Counted from the first letter of the stretch, positions 29,571 through 39,340 are shown. The stretch is DNA of 64,000 bases from Niallia sp. NCCP-28 (GCF_023168165.1 NZ_BQYJ01000001.1:930001-994000), one strand, 5' to 3'. Notes: generated by a model not told the origin, from the sequence alone. Numbers and translations are program-made.

Positions 29571-31862
29571 TTATTGCTGATCATAATTAACTTCATTCAC
29601 ATAATCTAGCAATAAATCTTTTTGGGATTTGGCAAAAAGATCAAGCTTGTGCATAGGTCTTGTCATTGCTACATAAAGAAGCTTTATTTCTATTTCCTCC
29701 AAATGAAAACACTCATCAAGAGAAAAAATCACAACAGCATCAAATTCTAATCCTTTTGATAGATAGCTTGGGACAATTATTACATGGTCTTTTTTTAATT
29801 CTTCGTTTTCCCGAAGCAACTGAGCTTCATAGTTTTTGCTTTTTTTTAAATGCTTGTATATTTTTTTACACTCTTCTTCTGTTTTTCCAATGACAGCAAT
29901 AGAATGATACCCTTCTTTTTGAACAGCTTGTATTTTAGCATCTACTTTCTCTACTAATTCCTTTTGATTATGAAAAGGATGAAAAACCGGCTTGTCTCCG
30001 TGGCGGACAACTGGCTTTACTTTCGGAAGATCTTCATCAAGCAGTGCTAATACATCATTTGCCATCTGCATAATTTCAATCGTTGTTCGATAGCTTTTCT
30101 GTAATGTCATATAATTCGCTCGGGGAAAAACAGTTTTCCTTAAAGCATCCCAGTTTTTTAGCCCACGATAAGAATGAATGCCTTGAGCTAAATCGCCAAC
30201 AAGTGTAAACATATCCGTTTCTAGTCCAGCTTTTAAAGCATATAGCTGGAATTCGCTGTAATCTTGCACTTCATCTATTACTACATTTTTTGCTTTATAT
30301 TTTTTATCAATGCCAAATATTTTGTACTGCAAATAAAAAAGCGCACCAAAATCTTCAATTTCTACTTTTTTCTCTTGAAGAAGGTTTGTTTGGAAATCTA
30401 CGATAAAGTTTATCTCCTCTTCAGAAAGATAATCGCCTGCATATTTTTTAAATATCTCTTTACTTCCAAATAATTGTTGATAATATCCATATAAAGTATC
30501 TACAGGGATTTTAGCAGCATATTTCCTAACAGCTGACGCTGCTTCCTTTTTCACCGCATCTAGTCTTTCTGTTTTTGTATCTAAAAAATAGACAACTCGC
30601 TCTTTTCTTTTTTCATCATCTTTTATTTGCAAAGCGCGATCTAGTGCAGCTTCGTACTTTTCTGTTAGTTTTGTGAAGATGATACTTTTTTTCCGTTTCA
30701 AATCTGCTTGCAAAATCCCTTTAATTTTTTCTTTTCGTTTCACAAGGGGAAGATAATTATATTCTGTTTTAAAAAGCCGCTGCAATTTTTTCGCCCCATA
30801 CAAAGGGAATTTTTCAATGCGAAAGTCTTCTTGTGGACACATGTTATCACATATATCATTTAAATATTGATCTATTATTTTTTTGTAAGTCAATGACCCT
30901 TTAAATTGTGCAAGCCATTTGGTCATATCCTCTTTTTCTAATGAATGGTGAAGCAAAGAGATCAATTTTTCAGTAGACTTTACCATTTTTATGTTTTTGC
31001 CAATGCATAATCGTACATAATCAATATAGGTTGTTTGTCTGATTTTTTCTACTCCAAGATCTGGAAGAGCATCTGCGAGATAGCCAATAAACATGTTATT
31101 TGGAGCTAAAATCATAAGCTGCTCTGGCTGAAAATATTTTGCATAATGGTAAATGAAATAAGAGATTCGATGCAGGGCAATCGTTGTTTTTCCACTGCCT
31201 GCTGCACCTTGAACAATAATTGGCCGATTAAGGTCTGCGCGAATGACTACATTTTGTTCTGCCTGAATGGTTGTAATTATTTCTGTTAAACGCTGGTCTG
31301 CCTTTCCGGCTAAAGATTCCTGCAGCAATTTATCCGTTGTAGTTAAATCAATATCCTGATAATCAATAAGTTCTCCTTTCTCTATTTTATATTGCCTCTT
31401 TAATGACAAATGTCCTTCGATTATTTCGTCATCCACCTCATAGGACACTTCTCCTAATCTTCCATCATAATAAACATTAGCAATAGGTGATCTCCAATCA
31501 ACAATAATTGGCTGCTGCGTTTCTTTTTCATAAAGAGACGTTTTTCCAATATAATATATTCCTTTTGTCTTTTTATCCTTCATCTGATAATCTATTCGTG
31601 CAAAATAAGGCGCCTCCAATATTCTCTGCAGAATATTCAATTCTGTTGTCGCAGTTTGCAAAAACTTGCTATTTGTTAATAAGTTAATATAACTTAAACT
31701 ACTATCCAATAAATCAGCATTTCCCATTGCCTGCTTCATATTTTCCTGTAGGTTGCCTTGATTCTGCTTCGCTTCTGCTATTACTTCATTCATATAATTT
31801 TTTGTATAAAGAAGACGTTTTTGTTCTGCTCTAAATTCAGCCATCTTATTTTCTTCTTTCAT
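29571..31862 (-). CDS. helD: HelD-type UvrD-like helicase / RNA polymerase recycling factor
   Basis: Superfamily 1 ATPase related to B. subtilis HelD (YvgS), which removes stalled RNA polymerase from DNA. The 763 residues match HelD length. An N-terminal coiled-coil antenna occupies about residues 1-60. The Walker A motif GAAGSGKTTIALHR lies near 218-231, the Walker B-like IDEVQDYSEFQ near 528, and the C-terminal motifs include QKSYRTTIEIMQ and YVAMTRPMHKLDLFA. The start at 31862 is provisional; a second ATG six codons later is possible. It follows an EcsC-family gene by 95 bases. Another UvrD-like function cannot be excluded. Confidence 0.85.
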   Translation of the reverse strand: MKEENKMAEFRAEQKRLLYTKNYMNEVIAEAKQNQGNLQENMKQAMGNADLLDSSLSYINLLTNSKFLQTATTELNILQRILEAPYFARIDYQMKDKKTKGIYYIGKTSLYEKETQQPIIVDWRSPIANVYYDGRLGEVSYEVDDEIIEGHLSLKRQYKIEKGELIDYQDIDLTTTDKLLQESLAGKADQRLTEIITTIQAEQNVVIRADLNRPIIVQGAAGSGKTTIALHRISYFIYHYAKYFQPEQLMILAPNNMFIGYLADALPDLGVEKIRQTTYIDYVRLCIGKNIKMVKSTEKLISLLHHSLEKEDMTKWLAQFKGSLTYKKIIDQYLNDICDNMCPQEDFRIEKFPLYGAKKLQRLFKTEYNYLPLVKRKEKIKGILQADLKRKKSIIFTKLTEKYEAALDRALQIKDDEKRKERVVYFLDTKTERLDAVKKEAASAVRKYAAKIPVDTLYGYYQQLFGSKEIFKKYAGDYLSEEEINFIVDFQTNLLQEKKVEIEDFGALFYLQYKIFGIDKKYKAKNVVIDEVQDYSEFQLYALKAGLETDMFTLVGDLAQGIHSYRGLKNWDALRKTVFPRANYMTLQKSYRTTIEIMQMANDVLALLDEDLPKVKPVVRHGDKPVFHPFHNQKELVEKVDAKIQAVQKEGYHSIAVIGKTEEECKKIYKHLKKSKNYEAQLLRENEELKKDHVIIVPSYLSKGLEFDAVVIFSLDECFHLEEIEIKLLYVAMTRPMHKLDLFAKSQKDLLLDYVNEVNYDQQ

Positions 31863-31957
31863 ATCCTTTGACTGCTCCTTTAAAAAATTTATCCTCTAAC
31901 TGTCAAATCCTTTTTTCTTCATAAGGAGATTTCAATCTCTATGTAGCTTTTTACTTA

Positions 31958-32782
31958 TTAATCAGCTGCTTTTTTTAAATCCAAATAGCTTTTTTGATAA
32001 TAGTTATGTGCAAAATCAGTTATTTTTTTAGTAAATTGGTAATTGGCTCCTCCACCAAACAATATGCTGAAATAAGGAGATTTTTTACTAAAGTGTAAAA
32101 TAAGGATGATTTTTATACTTTGCTTTAATAACAATGAAAAAACGTGTTCATCCATTATCTCTTCCGTACCTTTATAAAAAAACTCTTCCCGATAATTATC
32201 TAATTCAGCCATTAACTGATTCCATGCTTCTTTTTGCACCATCTTAGGCAAACACGCTGCATGAAATACTTTTAAAACAGTCATAATTTCATAAGGACTA
32301 TTAGCAGGTCTTCCATAAATGGATGCAATAACTTGAATGGAGCGCAGATTGATTGCTAAAACTGCGAGAAGATCACTAAGCAAAAAGGAGGTTTTTCCAC
32401 TCCCTGAAGCTGCACCTTGGCCAAATGCAAGGAGGCGGTAATAGGCTATTTGCTGTTTTGCAATGGCATATAATTGATCACTTGTTAATATTTTTATTTC
32501 TTCCAATTGAACAATATCTGCATTAAATAATCTTGCTGAGTCGATCAATTTATCTGCCGTATTTTTCTGAAAAGTGGAGTTAAACAAAATGGAATGAAAG
32601 TGAAACAAGGAACTGTCTAACAGCATATATATTTGTTCTTTTGTCGTTTCCGGCAAAAAAGAAAGTCCTAATTCCATATATTTTTGATATATTTTCACAT
32701 TGACTGGTTGATGATTTGCTAATTCTTTTTCCCATGTTTTTATCTTTTCTAAATAATAATAATCACTTTTAGTCAAAATCAC
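31958..32782 (-). CDS. EcsC family protein
   Basis: Member of the EcsC family, membrane-associated proteins named for the third gene of the B. subtilis ecs transporter operon. The function of this branch is unknown. The 274 residues have an acidic helical N-terminus, then the family core with an alanine/glycine-rich loop followed by SDLLAVLAINLRSIQVIASIYG, typical of EcsC. Unusually, the loop reads GAASGSGKTS at about 122-132, which looks like a Walker A P-loop. The GTG start is chosen because GGAGGAG lies five bases upstream; the open frame extends 22 codons further without a site. It is on the same strand as the HelD gene. Confidence 0.82.
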   Translation of the reverse strand: MILTKSDYYYLEKIKTWEKELANHQPVNVKIYQKYMELGLSFLPETTKEQIYMLLDSSLFHFHSILFNSTFQKNTADKLIDSARLFNADIVQLEEIKILTSDQLYAIAKQQIAYYRLLAFGQGAASGSGKTSFLLSDLLAVLAINLRSIQVIASIYGRPANSPYEIMTVLKVFHAACLPKMVQKEAWNQLMAELDNYREEFFYKGTEEIMDEHVFSLLLKQSIKIILILHFSKKSPYFSILFGGGANYQFTKKITDFAHNYYQKSYLDLKKAAD

Positions 32783-32894
32783 TTTATCTCCTCCAACAAA
32801 TAGAATAAACCACTTTATATAAATGAGGATACCATATTTAGACAACAACTGGAAAAAGTGCCATATAGTTTGTGCTATTCATTATTTTATTAAC

Positions 32895-32954
32895 AATCAA
32901 CAACAAAAATCCGAATTTCGATTAAATGACGAAATTCGGATTTTTATTGTTGAT
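32895..32954 (-). terminator. Terminator after ackA
   Basis: A long stem AATCAACAA.AAAAATCCGA...TCGGATTTTT.TTGTTGATT with a nine-base loop. The T tracts make it active in either direction. It directly follows the ackA stop codon. Confidence 0.9.
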
Positions 32955-32956
32955 TA

Positions 32957-34144
32957 TTATTTTGCAAGTCTTACTACATCACGTGCGATCATTACTTCTT
33001 CATTTGTAGGAATAACCATTACTTTAACTGGAGAATGAGGGTAATTAATAAATGATTCTTCTCCAGAGATTTTGTTTAAAGTTGGGTCCCAGTATACGCC
33101 CATAAACTCTAGTCCTTTTAATACTCTTGAACGTACTACTTCACTGTTTTCACCAATTCCAGCTGTGAAAATGATTGCATCAACACCATTCATTCCAGCA
33201 GCGTATGAACCAATGTATTTATGAATGCTGTCAGCAAATACTGTTAAAGCAAGTTCTGCACGATCATTTCCTTCATTTGCAGCTTCTGTGATGTCACGCA
33301 AGTCACTTGAGAAGCCAGAGATACCTAAAAGTCCACTCTTTTTATTTAATACTTGAAGAACTTCATCAGCAGTAGTATTTGTTTTATCCATAATGAACGG
33401 AATAAGCGCAGGGTCAATATTACCAGAACGTGTACCCATTGTTACACCTGCTAAAGGTGTGAATCCCATTGATGTATCAATTGATCGGCCTCCATCAATT
33501 GCTGCAATGCTTGCTCCATTACCTAAATGGCAAGAAATTAAACGCAATTGGTCAATCGGACGGCCTAATAATTCTGCCGCACGTTGAGAAACGTACTTAT
33601 GGCTTGTACCATGGAAACCATATTTGCGCATGCCATACTTTTCATAGTATTCGTAAGGAAGGCTATATAAATATGCGCTTTCTGGCATAGTTTGATGGAA
33701 AGCTGTATCAAACACCGCAACTGCAGGAACATTTGGCAACACTTGTTGGAACGCACGAATTCCTGTCAGATTTGCTGGGTTGTGCAATGGAGCCAACTCA
33801 GATAAAGCATCAATTTTTTCAATTACTTCTGGTGTGATTACTGCAGAATCGGAAAACTCTTCTCCACCATGTACAACACGATGGCCAATTCCTTCGATTT
33901 CATCTAAAGAAGCAATAATTCCAAGTTCTGTTAATTTATTCAAAAGAATTTTAACAGCTACCTCATGATCAGGAATTTCTGTTACTTCTTTAATTTTTTC
34001 GCCATTTGCAGAAATATTAAAAACTGCATCATTTAGCCCAATACGTTCGATTAATCCTTTTGTGATAACTTCTTCACTTGGCATTTCAAAAAGCTGAAAT
34101 TTTAATGAAGAACTACCCGCATTAATTGCAATAATTTTCGACAT
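32957..34144 (-). CDS. ackA: Acetate kinase
   Basis: Converts acetyl phosphate and ADP to acetate and ATP, overflow metabolism of glucose-grown Bacillus. The 395 residues begin with [15 protein letters not shown], the kinase phosphate-1 motif. Acetate-site residues occur in [11 protein letters not shown] and [10 protein letters not shown], and ATP-binding motifs in [13 protein letters not shown] and [10 protein letters not shown] chose the ATG of MSKIIAIN, where homologues start; AAAAGGAG lies about 12 bases upstream. The in-frame extension to 34198 is not conserved. It keeps the B. subtilis order ytxK-ackA. No clear cre site was found in its 255-base upstream region. Confidence 0.96.
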   Translation of the reverse strand: MSKIIAINAGSSSLKFQLFEMPSEEVITKGLIERIGLNDAVFNISANGEKIKEVTEIPDHEVAVKILLNKLTELGIIASLDEIEGIGHRVVHGGEEFSDSAVITPEVIEKIDALSELAPLHNPANLTGIRAFQQVLPNVPAVAVFDTAFHQTMPESAYLYSLPYEYYEKYGMRKYGFHGTSHKYVSQRAAELLGRPIDQLRLISCHLGNGASIAAIDGGRSIDTSMGFTPLAGVTMGTRSGNIDPALIPFIMDKTNTTADEVLQVLNKKSGLLGISGFSSDLRDITEAANEGNDRAELALTVFADSIHKYIGSYAAGMNGVDAIIFTAGIGENSEVVRSRVLKGLEFMGVYWDPTLNKISGEESFINYPHSPVKVMVIPTNEEVMIARDVVRLAK

Positions 34145-34399
34145 AAATTTATATACGCTCCTTTTATATAACAACAGTTTTATACGCATGCCTGACATGG
34201 AACAACCTTATTGTGTACAACAGACATCACAAATATCTCTCAATTTACCATTTAAACATTGTACTACAAACATTTCAAGCACTTAATCAACAGATTTGCC
34301 ATTTTTTACGATTTTCTTGCTATTTTTCATTTTTTTGACAAACTTTACCTTAAAATCACCGAAAACTACTATATAATAGAAGAATTCTGTTTTATAACA

Positions 34400-35383
34400 T
34401 TATTTATTATCTTTTACCCATTTTTCAATATCCGCTAATATTTTTTCCATTTTTCCCATATTAGAAAGACTTGGCACATTAGCCAAAAGCACTTGTTTTG
34501 GAGCTTCTATTCCTTCGCCCTTTTTCTGTACCACTAAAATGCTTTTTGCTGCCTGTTTACTTTTGAATAGTGTTAATGGCAACTGCATAATCGCTTGAAT
34601 ATGGACCGTTTCTTTAAAAAATTGATGCAGCTTATCTGCCTGCTCACTTTCAAACAAATTATTTGGTATCATGCAGAAAAGATAGCCACCAGATTTCAAG
34701 TGGTTAATGCTTTGTTCAATAAACAAATGATGTGCATAAGAGTGGCCATTATCTGACTTTAATTTATAGTCACTTGCACCAATATCATTTGGATAATAGC
34801 CAATAGGCAGATCGCTTACAGCTAAATCAACAGGATCAATAAATAATTTTCCCAAACTGTCTTGATTATAGAATTGAATTGGCTGCTCTTGTAAATTTGC
34901 ATTCACAAAACCAAGCTTCAATAATAAATCGTCTATTTCTACCCCATATGCTTCTATGACTTTTTCAGGCTGTTGATTCATTACTGTTGTTAAGAGATTC
35001 CCTGTTCCTACGGCTAAGTCAAGAAGTCTCATTTCCTTGTGCTTATACAGTTTTTGCACTAAATAGCCAATAAACATGCCTATTGAATCTGGGGTCATTT
35101 GATGATTCGACTGAATATTTTCCTGCATTCCTTTTAATATCGCTAATTGAAAACTCTTTCGTATCTCTTCTTTGCTATATTTATCGAGAGAAATTGATTC
35201 ATAGCTCTTTTTTAGTTTTTTCCTGCCATATTCACTTAAATCAGCTTGTAAAATTGCTTCTTGGAACATATTCTCACCCGTATTGGCCAATGCTTCTAAA
35301 TACGTACATCCCATCTCTTCCTGTAACAATGTTGCTGTTTCGCTAAAAACTGTAAATAGTTCTTCAACCGGAACCATTTTCAT
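34400..35383 (-). CDS. ytxK: Class I SAM-dependent methyltransferase, YtxK family
   Basis: Putative N6-adenine-type methyltransferase of unknown substrate, found next to ackA in Bacillus. The 327 residues have a helical N-terminal part, the SAM-binding motif LDLAVGTGNLLT near 120 and, where adenine methylases have NPPY/DPPY, the degenerate SDLPIGYYP near 185. The altered catalytic motif leaves methylase activity in doubt. I start at the ATG of MKMVPVEELF, which has AGGTGG eight bases upstream; a GTG four codons earlier overlaps that ribosome site. It has its own terminator-free gap to ackA. Confidence 0.85.
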   Translation of the reverse strand: MKMVPVEELFTVFSETATLLQEEMGCTYLEALANTGENMFQEAILQADLSEYGRKKLKKSYESISLDKYSKEEIRKSFQLAILKGMQENIQSNHQMTPDSIGMFIGYLVQKLYKHKEMRLLDLAVGTGNLLTTVMNQQPEKVIEAYGVEIDDLLLKLGFVNANLQEQPIQFYNQDSLGKLFIDPVDLAVSDLPIGYYPNDIGASDYKLKSDNGHSYAHHLFIEQSINHLKSGGYLFCMIPNNLFESEQADKLHQFFKETVHIQAIMQLPLTLFKSKQAAKSILVVQKKGEGIEAPKQVLLANVPSLSNMGKMEKILADIEKWVKDNK

Positions 35384-35553
35384 TTTTTCTACCACCTATT
35401 CTATAGTATGTTTTTTACCCAATTGTGTTTGTATAGTAAGATTGCTTTCACCTGACACAAACAATCATCGTCTATCTTATCATTTAGACACATGAACATT
35501 GCTGCATATTAATGCCACTTATTTTTCTAGATTTTTCCCATCAGGGTTAACAG

Positions 35554-35587
35554 AAAAAAATCTCGAAAATATTTCCGAGACTTTTTT
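35554..35587 (-). terminator. Terminator after tpx
   Basis: AAAAAAGTCTCGGAAAT...TTCGAGATTTTTTT on the minus strand, a compact stem with a seven-T tract about 35 bases past the tpx stop codon. Confidence 0.85.
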
Positions 35588-35621
35588 CATACAGCATCTT
35601 TTTGGATTGTCTTCGTTTTTA

Positions 35622-36122
35622 TTATTTTGCTTGTTTTGCCGCTTCAATTGCTTTTTCATAATCTGGATGATTGCTTGCTTCCGATACATATTCAACATAA
35701 GTTACTGTATCAGTTGAATCCACAACAAAAATTGCACGAGCGAGCAAACGCAGTTCTTCAATTGCTACTCCATACGCTTTTCCGAAAGAAAGGTCTTTAT
35801 GATCAGAAACCGTTATAACATTATCAATCCCAGAAGCCGCACACCATCTTCTTTGAGCAAAAGGCAAATCCACACTAACTGTAAGAATTTGTACATTATC
35901 CAGTTTTGCTGCCTCTTCATTAAAGCGGCGTGTCTGCGCATCGCAAACACCTGTATCAATTGAAGGGATGACACTAAATAAACGAACCTTTCCTTTTGAA
36001 CTGTCTAATGTAACAGCAGACATATCATTTGCCAATACGGTAAAGTCAGGTGCTTTATCACCGACTTTCACTTCAGTTCCAATAAGTGTTACAGGGTTAT
36101 TTTTAAAAGTAATAGACGCCAT
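35622..36122 (-). CDS. tpx: Thiol peroxidase Tpx
   Basis: Thioredoxin-dependent peroxidase of the atypical two-Cys peroxiredoxin group, reducing hydrogen peroxide and organic peroxides in the cytoplasm. The 166 residues carry the peroxidatic Cys60 in [15 protein letters not shown] and the resolving Cys94 in RRWCAASGI, the exact spacing of the Tpx family. Thr57 and Arg133-like residues of the active site are conserved (ARAIFVVD). GGAGG precedes the ATG. Single gene with its own terminator, between ytfJ and ytxK as in B. subtilis. Confidence 0.96.
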   Translation of the reverse strand: MASITFKNNPVTLIGTEVKVGDKAPDFTVLANDMSAVTLDSSKGKVRLFSVIPSIDTGVCDAQTRRFNEEAAKLDNVQILTVSVDLPFAQRRWCAASGIDNVITVSDHKDLSFGKAYGVAIEELRLLARAIFVVDSTDTVTYVEYVSEASNHPDYEKAIEAAKQAK

Positions 36123-36216
36123 TTCTCTTCCTCCAGTACTTCATCATATGTATATTCTTTGACTATCATATCGCTAAGAATATGTATTTGCAACGAAAAC
36201 GTTCTATTCAGCATTA

Positions 36217-36296
36217 AAAATGGTCTGACATTCTTTTGGCGGGCATAAGAAGCAAAAGCCTCCTTATGCCAATCCTGTTTGCATGTCAGACCATTA
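36217..36296 (-). terminator. Large hairpin terminator between ytfJ and tpx
   Basis: The outer stem AATGGTCTGACAT/ATGTCAGACCATT encloses an inner stem GGCATAAG/CTTATGCC. On the minus strand it is followed by TTTTAATG. It ends the ytfI-ytfJ unit. Confidence 0.75.
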
Positions 36297-36335
36297 TAAT
36301 ATAGTTTGCCGCTTTATCAACAACAAGTATTTATA

Positions 36336-36791
36336 TTAAAATTCAATATCTTCTTTTGGTTTAGGCGGTTCTTGTTTTGCAGTTGCAGAGGATGCTTGAT
36401 TATTATTTTTAGAGAACATCTGTGAAACTTTCTCGACTGCCTGAGGGGCAAAATCTAATAATTTTTCATATAAATGAGTGCTTTCATCTAAATGAACCAT
36501 GTTTACACCTTGTGCATTAACAATTAGAAAAGCAATAGGAGTAATGGAAACTCCTCCTCCGCTACCTCCTCCAAAAGGATGTTTTGTGAAGGAACTATCT
36601 TGTGCAGAATGATTTTCCAAAGTAAATTCACTTCCACCTGCAGCAAATCCAAAACCAACCTTGGATACAGTAAGAATTACACTTCCATCTGGTGTTTCCA
36701 CAGGATCCCCTATTATCGTATTTACATCAATCATTTCTTTTAGGTTTTCCATTGCTGTTGTCATTAAGCCTTGTATTGGATGATCTGACAT
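36336..36791 (-). CDS. ytfJ: GerW family sporulation protein YtfJ
   Basis: Spore protein of the GerW family, made in the forespore in B. subtilis and needed for normal germination with L-alanine. The 151 residues have the family core MIDVNTIIGDPVETPDG, the FGFAAGGSEF segment and the glycine-rich HPFGGGSGGGVSITPIAFL, then a low-complexity C-terminus. The ATG of MSDHPIQGLM is chosen for its GGAGG eight bases upstream; the open frame extends eight codons further. It follows ytfI by 27 bases and is probably cotranscribed. Confidence 0.92.
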   Translation of the reverse strand: MSDHPIQGLMTTAMENLKEMIDVNTIIGDPVETPDGSVILTVSKVGFGFAAGGSEFTLENHSAQDSSFTKHPFGGGSGGGVSITPIAFLIVNAQGVNMVHLDESTHLYEKLLDFAPQAVEKVSQMFSKNNNQASSATAKQEPPKPKEDIEF

Positions 36792-36818
36792 ATTGCTATT
36801 CCTCCATATAATCATTAT

Positions 36819-37511
36819 TTATTTTTGGACAGACGTAGTTGTATCAGTGGATTTAATCTGAGGAAATCCGCCCTTCCAAAATTTAATTATCTTAATACCT
36901 GCAAACATAGCATGCCCTATTCGAAATTGAAACATACACGTAAATAATGTTTCAGAGGCAACACGCTGAAATTGGGGATAAATATTTATTTTAGGCATAT
37001 TCTGCATTCGCATATATTGACTTATTATGCCTATTATCCCTCCCTTTACTGCCCAAAGTGCCCCAGAAACCGCTCCCGTATGTGCTGCATCGCCGAGACC
37101 GACAATTGAACTCCATTCGATATTTTTAATGGTCACTTTTGATAAAAATGATCGAATAATGCGGTGAAATCCAACAACATGCCACAATATTTCCTTTGCA
37201 TTCTCCAAGGTAGCTACTAAATCCTCTGCTGAAAATTGTTTCGTTTTTTTTGTACCTGCTTCCTGTGATTCATTTATTTTTGTTTCTTCCTTTACCACAA
37301 TGGTTGGAGAATTATCATCTATTTTAATAAGAGGAATTTTCTTTTTATATCTTATAAGTCCAAATAATAGTTTTACCTCAATCGTTAAATCATCACTATC
37401 TTTTTTATGATAATAGCGGATATGTATGGTAGACTTCGTAACTAAAAGCAAAAAGAATAAAAGCAGCAGCAAGGAAAATAAAATAATTCCAATAATTAAT
37501 ATAAGCTTCAC
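36819..37511 (-). CDS. ytfI: DUF2953 membrane protein YtfI
   Basis: Membrane-anchored protein of the DUF2953 family, function unknown, usually paired with ytfJ. The 230 residues start with a single long hydrophobic segment (about 3-25, LILIIGIILFSLLLLLFFLLLV). The remaining part is soluble and contains the family motif IEWSSIVGLGDAAHTGAVSGALWAVKG split here as IEWSSIVGLGDAAHTG and GALWAVKG at about 132-157, and INIYPQFQ. The start is GTG, preceded by AAGGGCG. An 18-bp perfect inverted repeat lies just upstream. Confidence 0.88.
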   Translation of the reverse strand: MKLILIIGIILFSLLLLLFFLLLVTKSTIHIRYYHKKDSDDLTIEVKLLFGLIRYKKKIPLIKIDDNSPTIVVKEETKINESQEAGTKKTKQFSAEDLVATLENAKEILWHVVGFHRIIRSFLSKVTIKNIEWSSIVGLGDAAHTGAVSGALWAVKGGIIGIISQYMRMQNMPKINIYPQFQRVASETLFTCMFQFRIGHAMFAGIKIIKFWKGGFPQIKSTDTTTSVQK

Positions 37512-37531
37512 TTAATACACGCCCTTCAACA

Positions 37532-37583
37532 TTTTATTATTGGTAAAAAAAAAATATATATACTATTTTTACCAATAATAAAA
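37532..37583. repeat. 18-bp perfect inverted repeat upstream of ytfI
   Basis: TTTTATTATTGGTAAAAA and its exact complement TTTTTACCAATAATAAAA are separated by 16 AT bases. The structure ends about 20 bases before the ytfI start codon and lies after the yteJ terminator. It may be an operator or a second terminator-like hairpin. Confidence 0.6.
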
Positions 37584-37608
37584 CTAACTATATTAACTGA
37601 TCTTCCTA

Positions 37609-37650
37609 ATAAAAAATCCCCCGTAAAAAATTTACAGGGGATTTTTTATT
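37609..37650 (-). terminator. Terminator after yteJ
   Basis: AAAAAATCCCCTGTAAA and TTTACGGGGGATTTTTT form a strong stem with a T tract, about 120 bases past the yteJ stop codon. Confidence 0.9.
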
Positions 37651-37767
37651 CAAACTGTTTTTGCAGTGATTGTATATATTAATTTGTTATAAAATAATCA
37701 AGCATACAAAAAGAACCTTTGTTTATAGGAATATCATTTATATTTTTCACATAAATTCAGCGAGCTT

Positions 37768-38316
37768 TTATCGCACATGGACAACAGCTGTATCTGCAAA
37801 TAAATCATGCAGTCCTTGTTTTTTAGGTAAAAATGCAACTATTGCATAAAGAATAATAACACTAGAAGAAATAAAGCGCCCAATCCATTCCCGGAAAAGA
37901 ACTGTGTCCCAAGATAAACTTTCTTTTTTGAGCGGCACTACTTCTAATCCAAAAATCATCTTTCCTAATGTTTGTTTTAAAAATTTTGTCATCAAAACAA
38001 AATACAAATAAAATACAATAGCTGTAGTTATATTTATCGGTGTAAATATGCCGCTTTCATGTAAAGGCATATCAGCAGCTCGAAATATAGGATGTATGAT
38101 AATCCGATTTAGACTGCCAATAATAATCAAATCCACTAAATATGCCCAAAACCTCATCCAAAACCCGGCAAATTGATAAGTCGGATTTTCAAAGACTTGT
38201 AAAGAGGCATTATTATGGAGCTCTTGCTGTTTTTTCACTATTTCTTCTTCATCATGCTCCATATTTTCCATTTGTTTAATTATTGCTGTTTCTTCCTCAT
38301 TTGATCGATTTGTCAT
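37768..38316 (-). CDS. yteJ: RDD family membrane protein YteJ
   Basis: Membrane protein of the RDD family, encoded next to sppA. In B. subtilis, YteJ has been linked to control of SppA and lantibiotic resistance. The 182 residues begin with an acidic, glutamate-rich cytoplasmic stretch (1-45), then AGFWMRFWAYLVDLIIIGSLN, where the R-D-D positions of the family are Arg54 and Asp59 regions, and further hydrophobic segments at about 92-112 and 148-168. GGGGAGGA precedes the ATG. The gene starts 13 bases after the sppA stop, so the two form an operon. Confidence 0.88.
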   Translation of the reverse strand: MTNRSNEEETAIIKQMENMEHDEEEIVKKQQELHNNASLQVFENPTYQFAGFWMRFWAYLVDLIIIGSLNRIIIHPIFRAADMPLHESGIFTPINITTAIVFYLYFVLMTKFLKQTLGKMIFGLEVVPLKKESLSWDTVLFREWIGRFISSSVIILYAIVAFLPKKQGLHDLFADTAVVHVR

Positions 38317-38329
38317 TTGTCATCCTCCC

Positions 38330-39340
38330 CTACTCTGCGTATAAATACATAAGACGAGGAGAATTTGTATGGCTGACAAGTTTTAGAATATTAACTAACT
38401 CCTTATCCTCACCCATTATTTTGTTGGCACTCATCCCGAGTATAGATGCTAAACCAGTGCTATCTGAATAGCTCACTACCATTGGATCGCTCAAATGATA
38501 ATCTTTTTTCATCTGTTCCATTACATCATCAAAATAGCCAAATCCATCGATTAAATTTAACTGTTTTGCTTGTCTGCCATCATATATTCTTCCATCTGCA
38601 ATTTTTTTCACTTCTGACGTAGACATGCCTCTTCCATCTGCAATGACCTTAACAAACCCTTCATACGAATTATTAATCATGGTTTGCAGTATATCTTTTT
38701 CCTCTTTTGTCATCTCTCTAGTCGAACTCATAATATCTTTATATGGGCCACTTTTTATCGTAACAAAATCAACTCCATATTTTTCTGCCAATCCTTTAAA
38801 ATTATAGCCATGCATAATGACTCCAAGAGATCCTGTTAATGTTTCAGGACTTGCAAATATTTTATCTGCTGGTGCGGAAATATAATAGCCGCCAGAAGCT
38901 GCCATAGATCCCATCGAAATATATACAGGTTTTTTTGAATTTTTTTGAATTTCTACAATTTTATCGTGTATTTCCGCACTTTCAACAACACCGCCCCCTG
39001 GTGAATTGACTTTGATGATCAGGCCTTTGACACTATCATCTTCTTGTATGTAATTAAGTTTCTCCATAAAGGACTTATGATTATAACCTGCTGAACTAAG
39101 GAGCGACTCTGCATCTCCAGTATCTTGTATCGTTCCATCGATTTCTAATACTGCAATTTTTTGCAATTCATCCCCATCTTGTATAACATCCTCAGCAAAT
39201 GCCTCTTCTTCAGCATTCATAAAGCTATTGAATATTCCTTCCACATCTGTTGTCATGGCTGTTGATACAATGCTTGTGATAATAGAGAATACAAATAAAA
39301 ATGCGGCAATTCCCAACGCTGCCCAGCGTTTTCCATTCAT
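38330..39340 (-). CDS. sppA: Signal peptide peptidase SppA
   Basis: Membrane-bound serine protease that degrades leftover signal peptides. The 336 residues have an N-terminal membrane anchor at about 7-29 and the ClpP-like S49 domain. By spacing with the B. subtilis enzyme the nucleophile is Ser149 in GSMAASGGYY and the general base is Lys201 in KSGPYKD, 52 residues apart as expected for the Ser-Lys dyad. VNSPGGGV around 112-119 forms the oxyanion region. I start at ATG (39340) rather than the TTG one codon earlier; GGAGGG lies upstream. Confidence 0.95.
   Translation of the reverse strand: MNGKRWAALGIAAFLFVFSIITSIVSTAMTTDVEGIFNSFMNAEEEAFAEDVIQDGDELQKIAVLEIDGTIQDTGDAESLLSSAGYNHKSFMEKLNYIQEDDSVKGLIIKVNSPGGGVVESAEIHDKIVEIQKNSKKPVYISMGSMAASGGYYISAPADKIFASPETLTGSLGVIMHGYNFKGLAEKYGVDFVTIKSGPYKDIMSSTREMTKEEKDILQTMINNSYEGFVKVIADGRGMSTSEVKKIADGRIYDGRQAKQLNLIDGFGYFDDVMEQMKKDYHLSDPMVVSYSDSTGLASILGMSANKIMGEDKELVNILKLVSHTNSPRLMYLYAE

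Noticed and set aside
34145-34399. Search for a cre site upstream of ackA
   Set aside because: B. subtilis ackA has one, but no sequence here fits the consensus well enough to report.
34400-35383. YtxK as part of a restriction-modification system
   Set aside because: No restriction or specificity subunit is nearby, the catalytic NPPY motif is degenerate, and the gene is a conserved chromosomal neighbour of ackA.
36220-36230. TGGTCTGACAT resembling the FadR-type operator
   Set aside because: It is one arm of the large ytfJ terminator stem; the complementary arm explains it.
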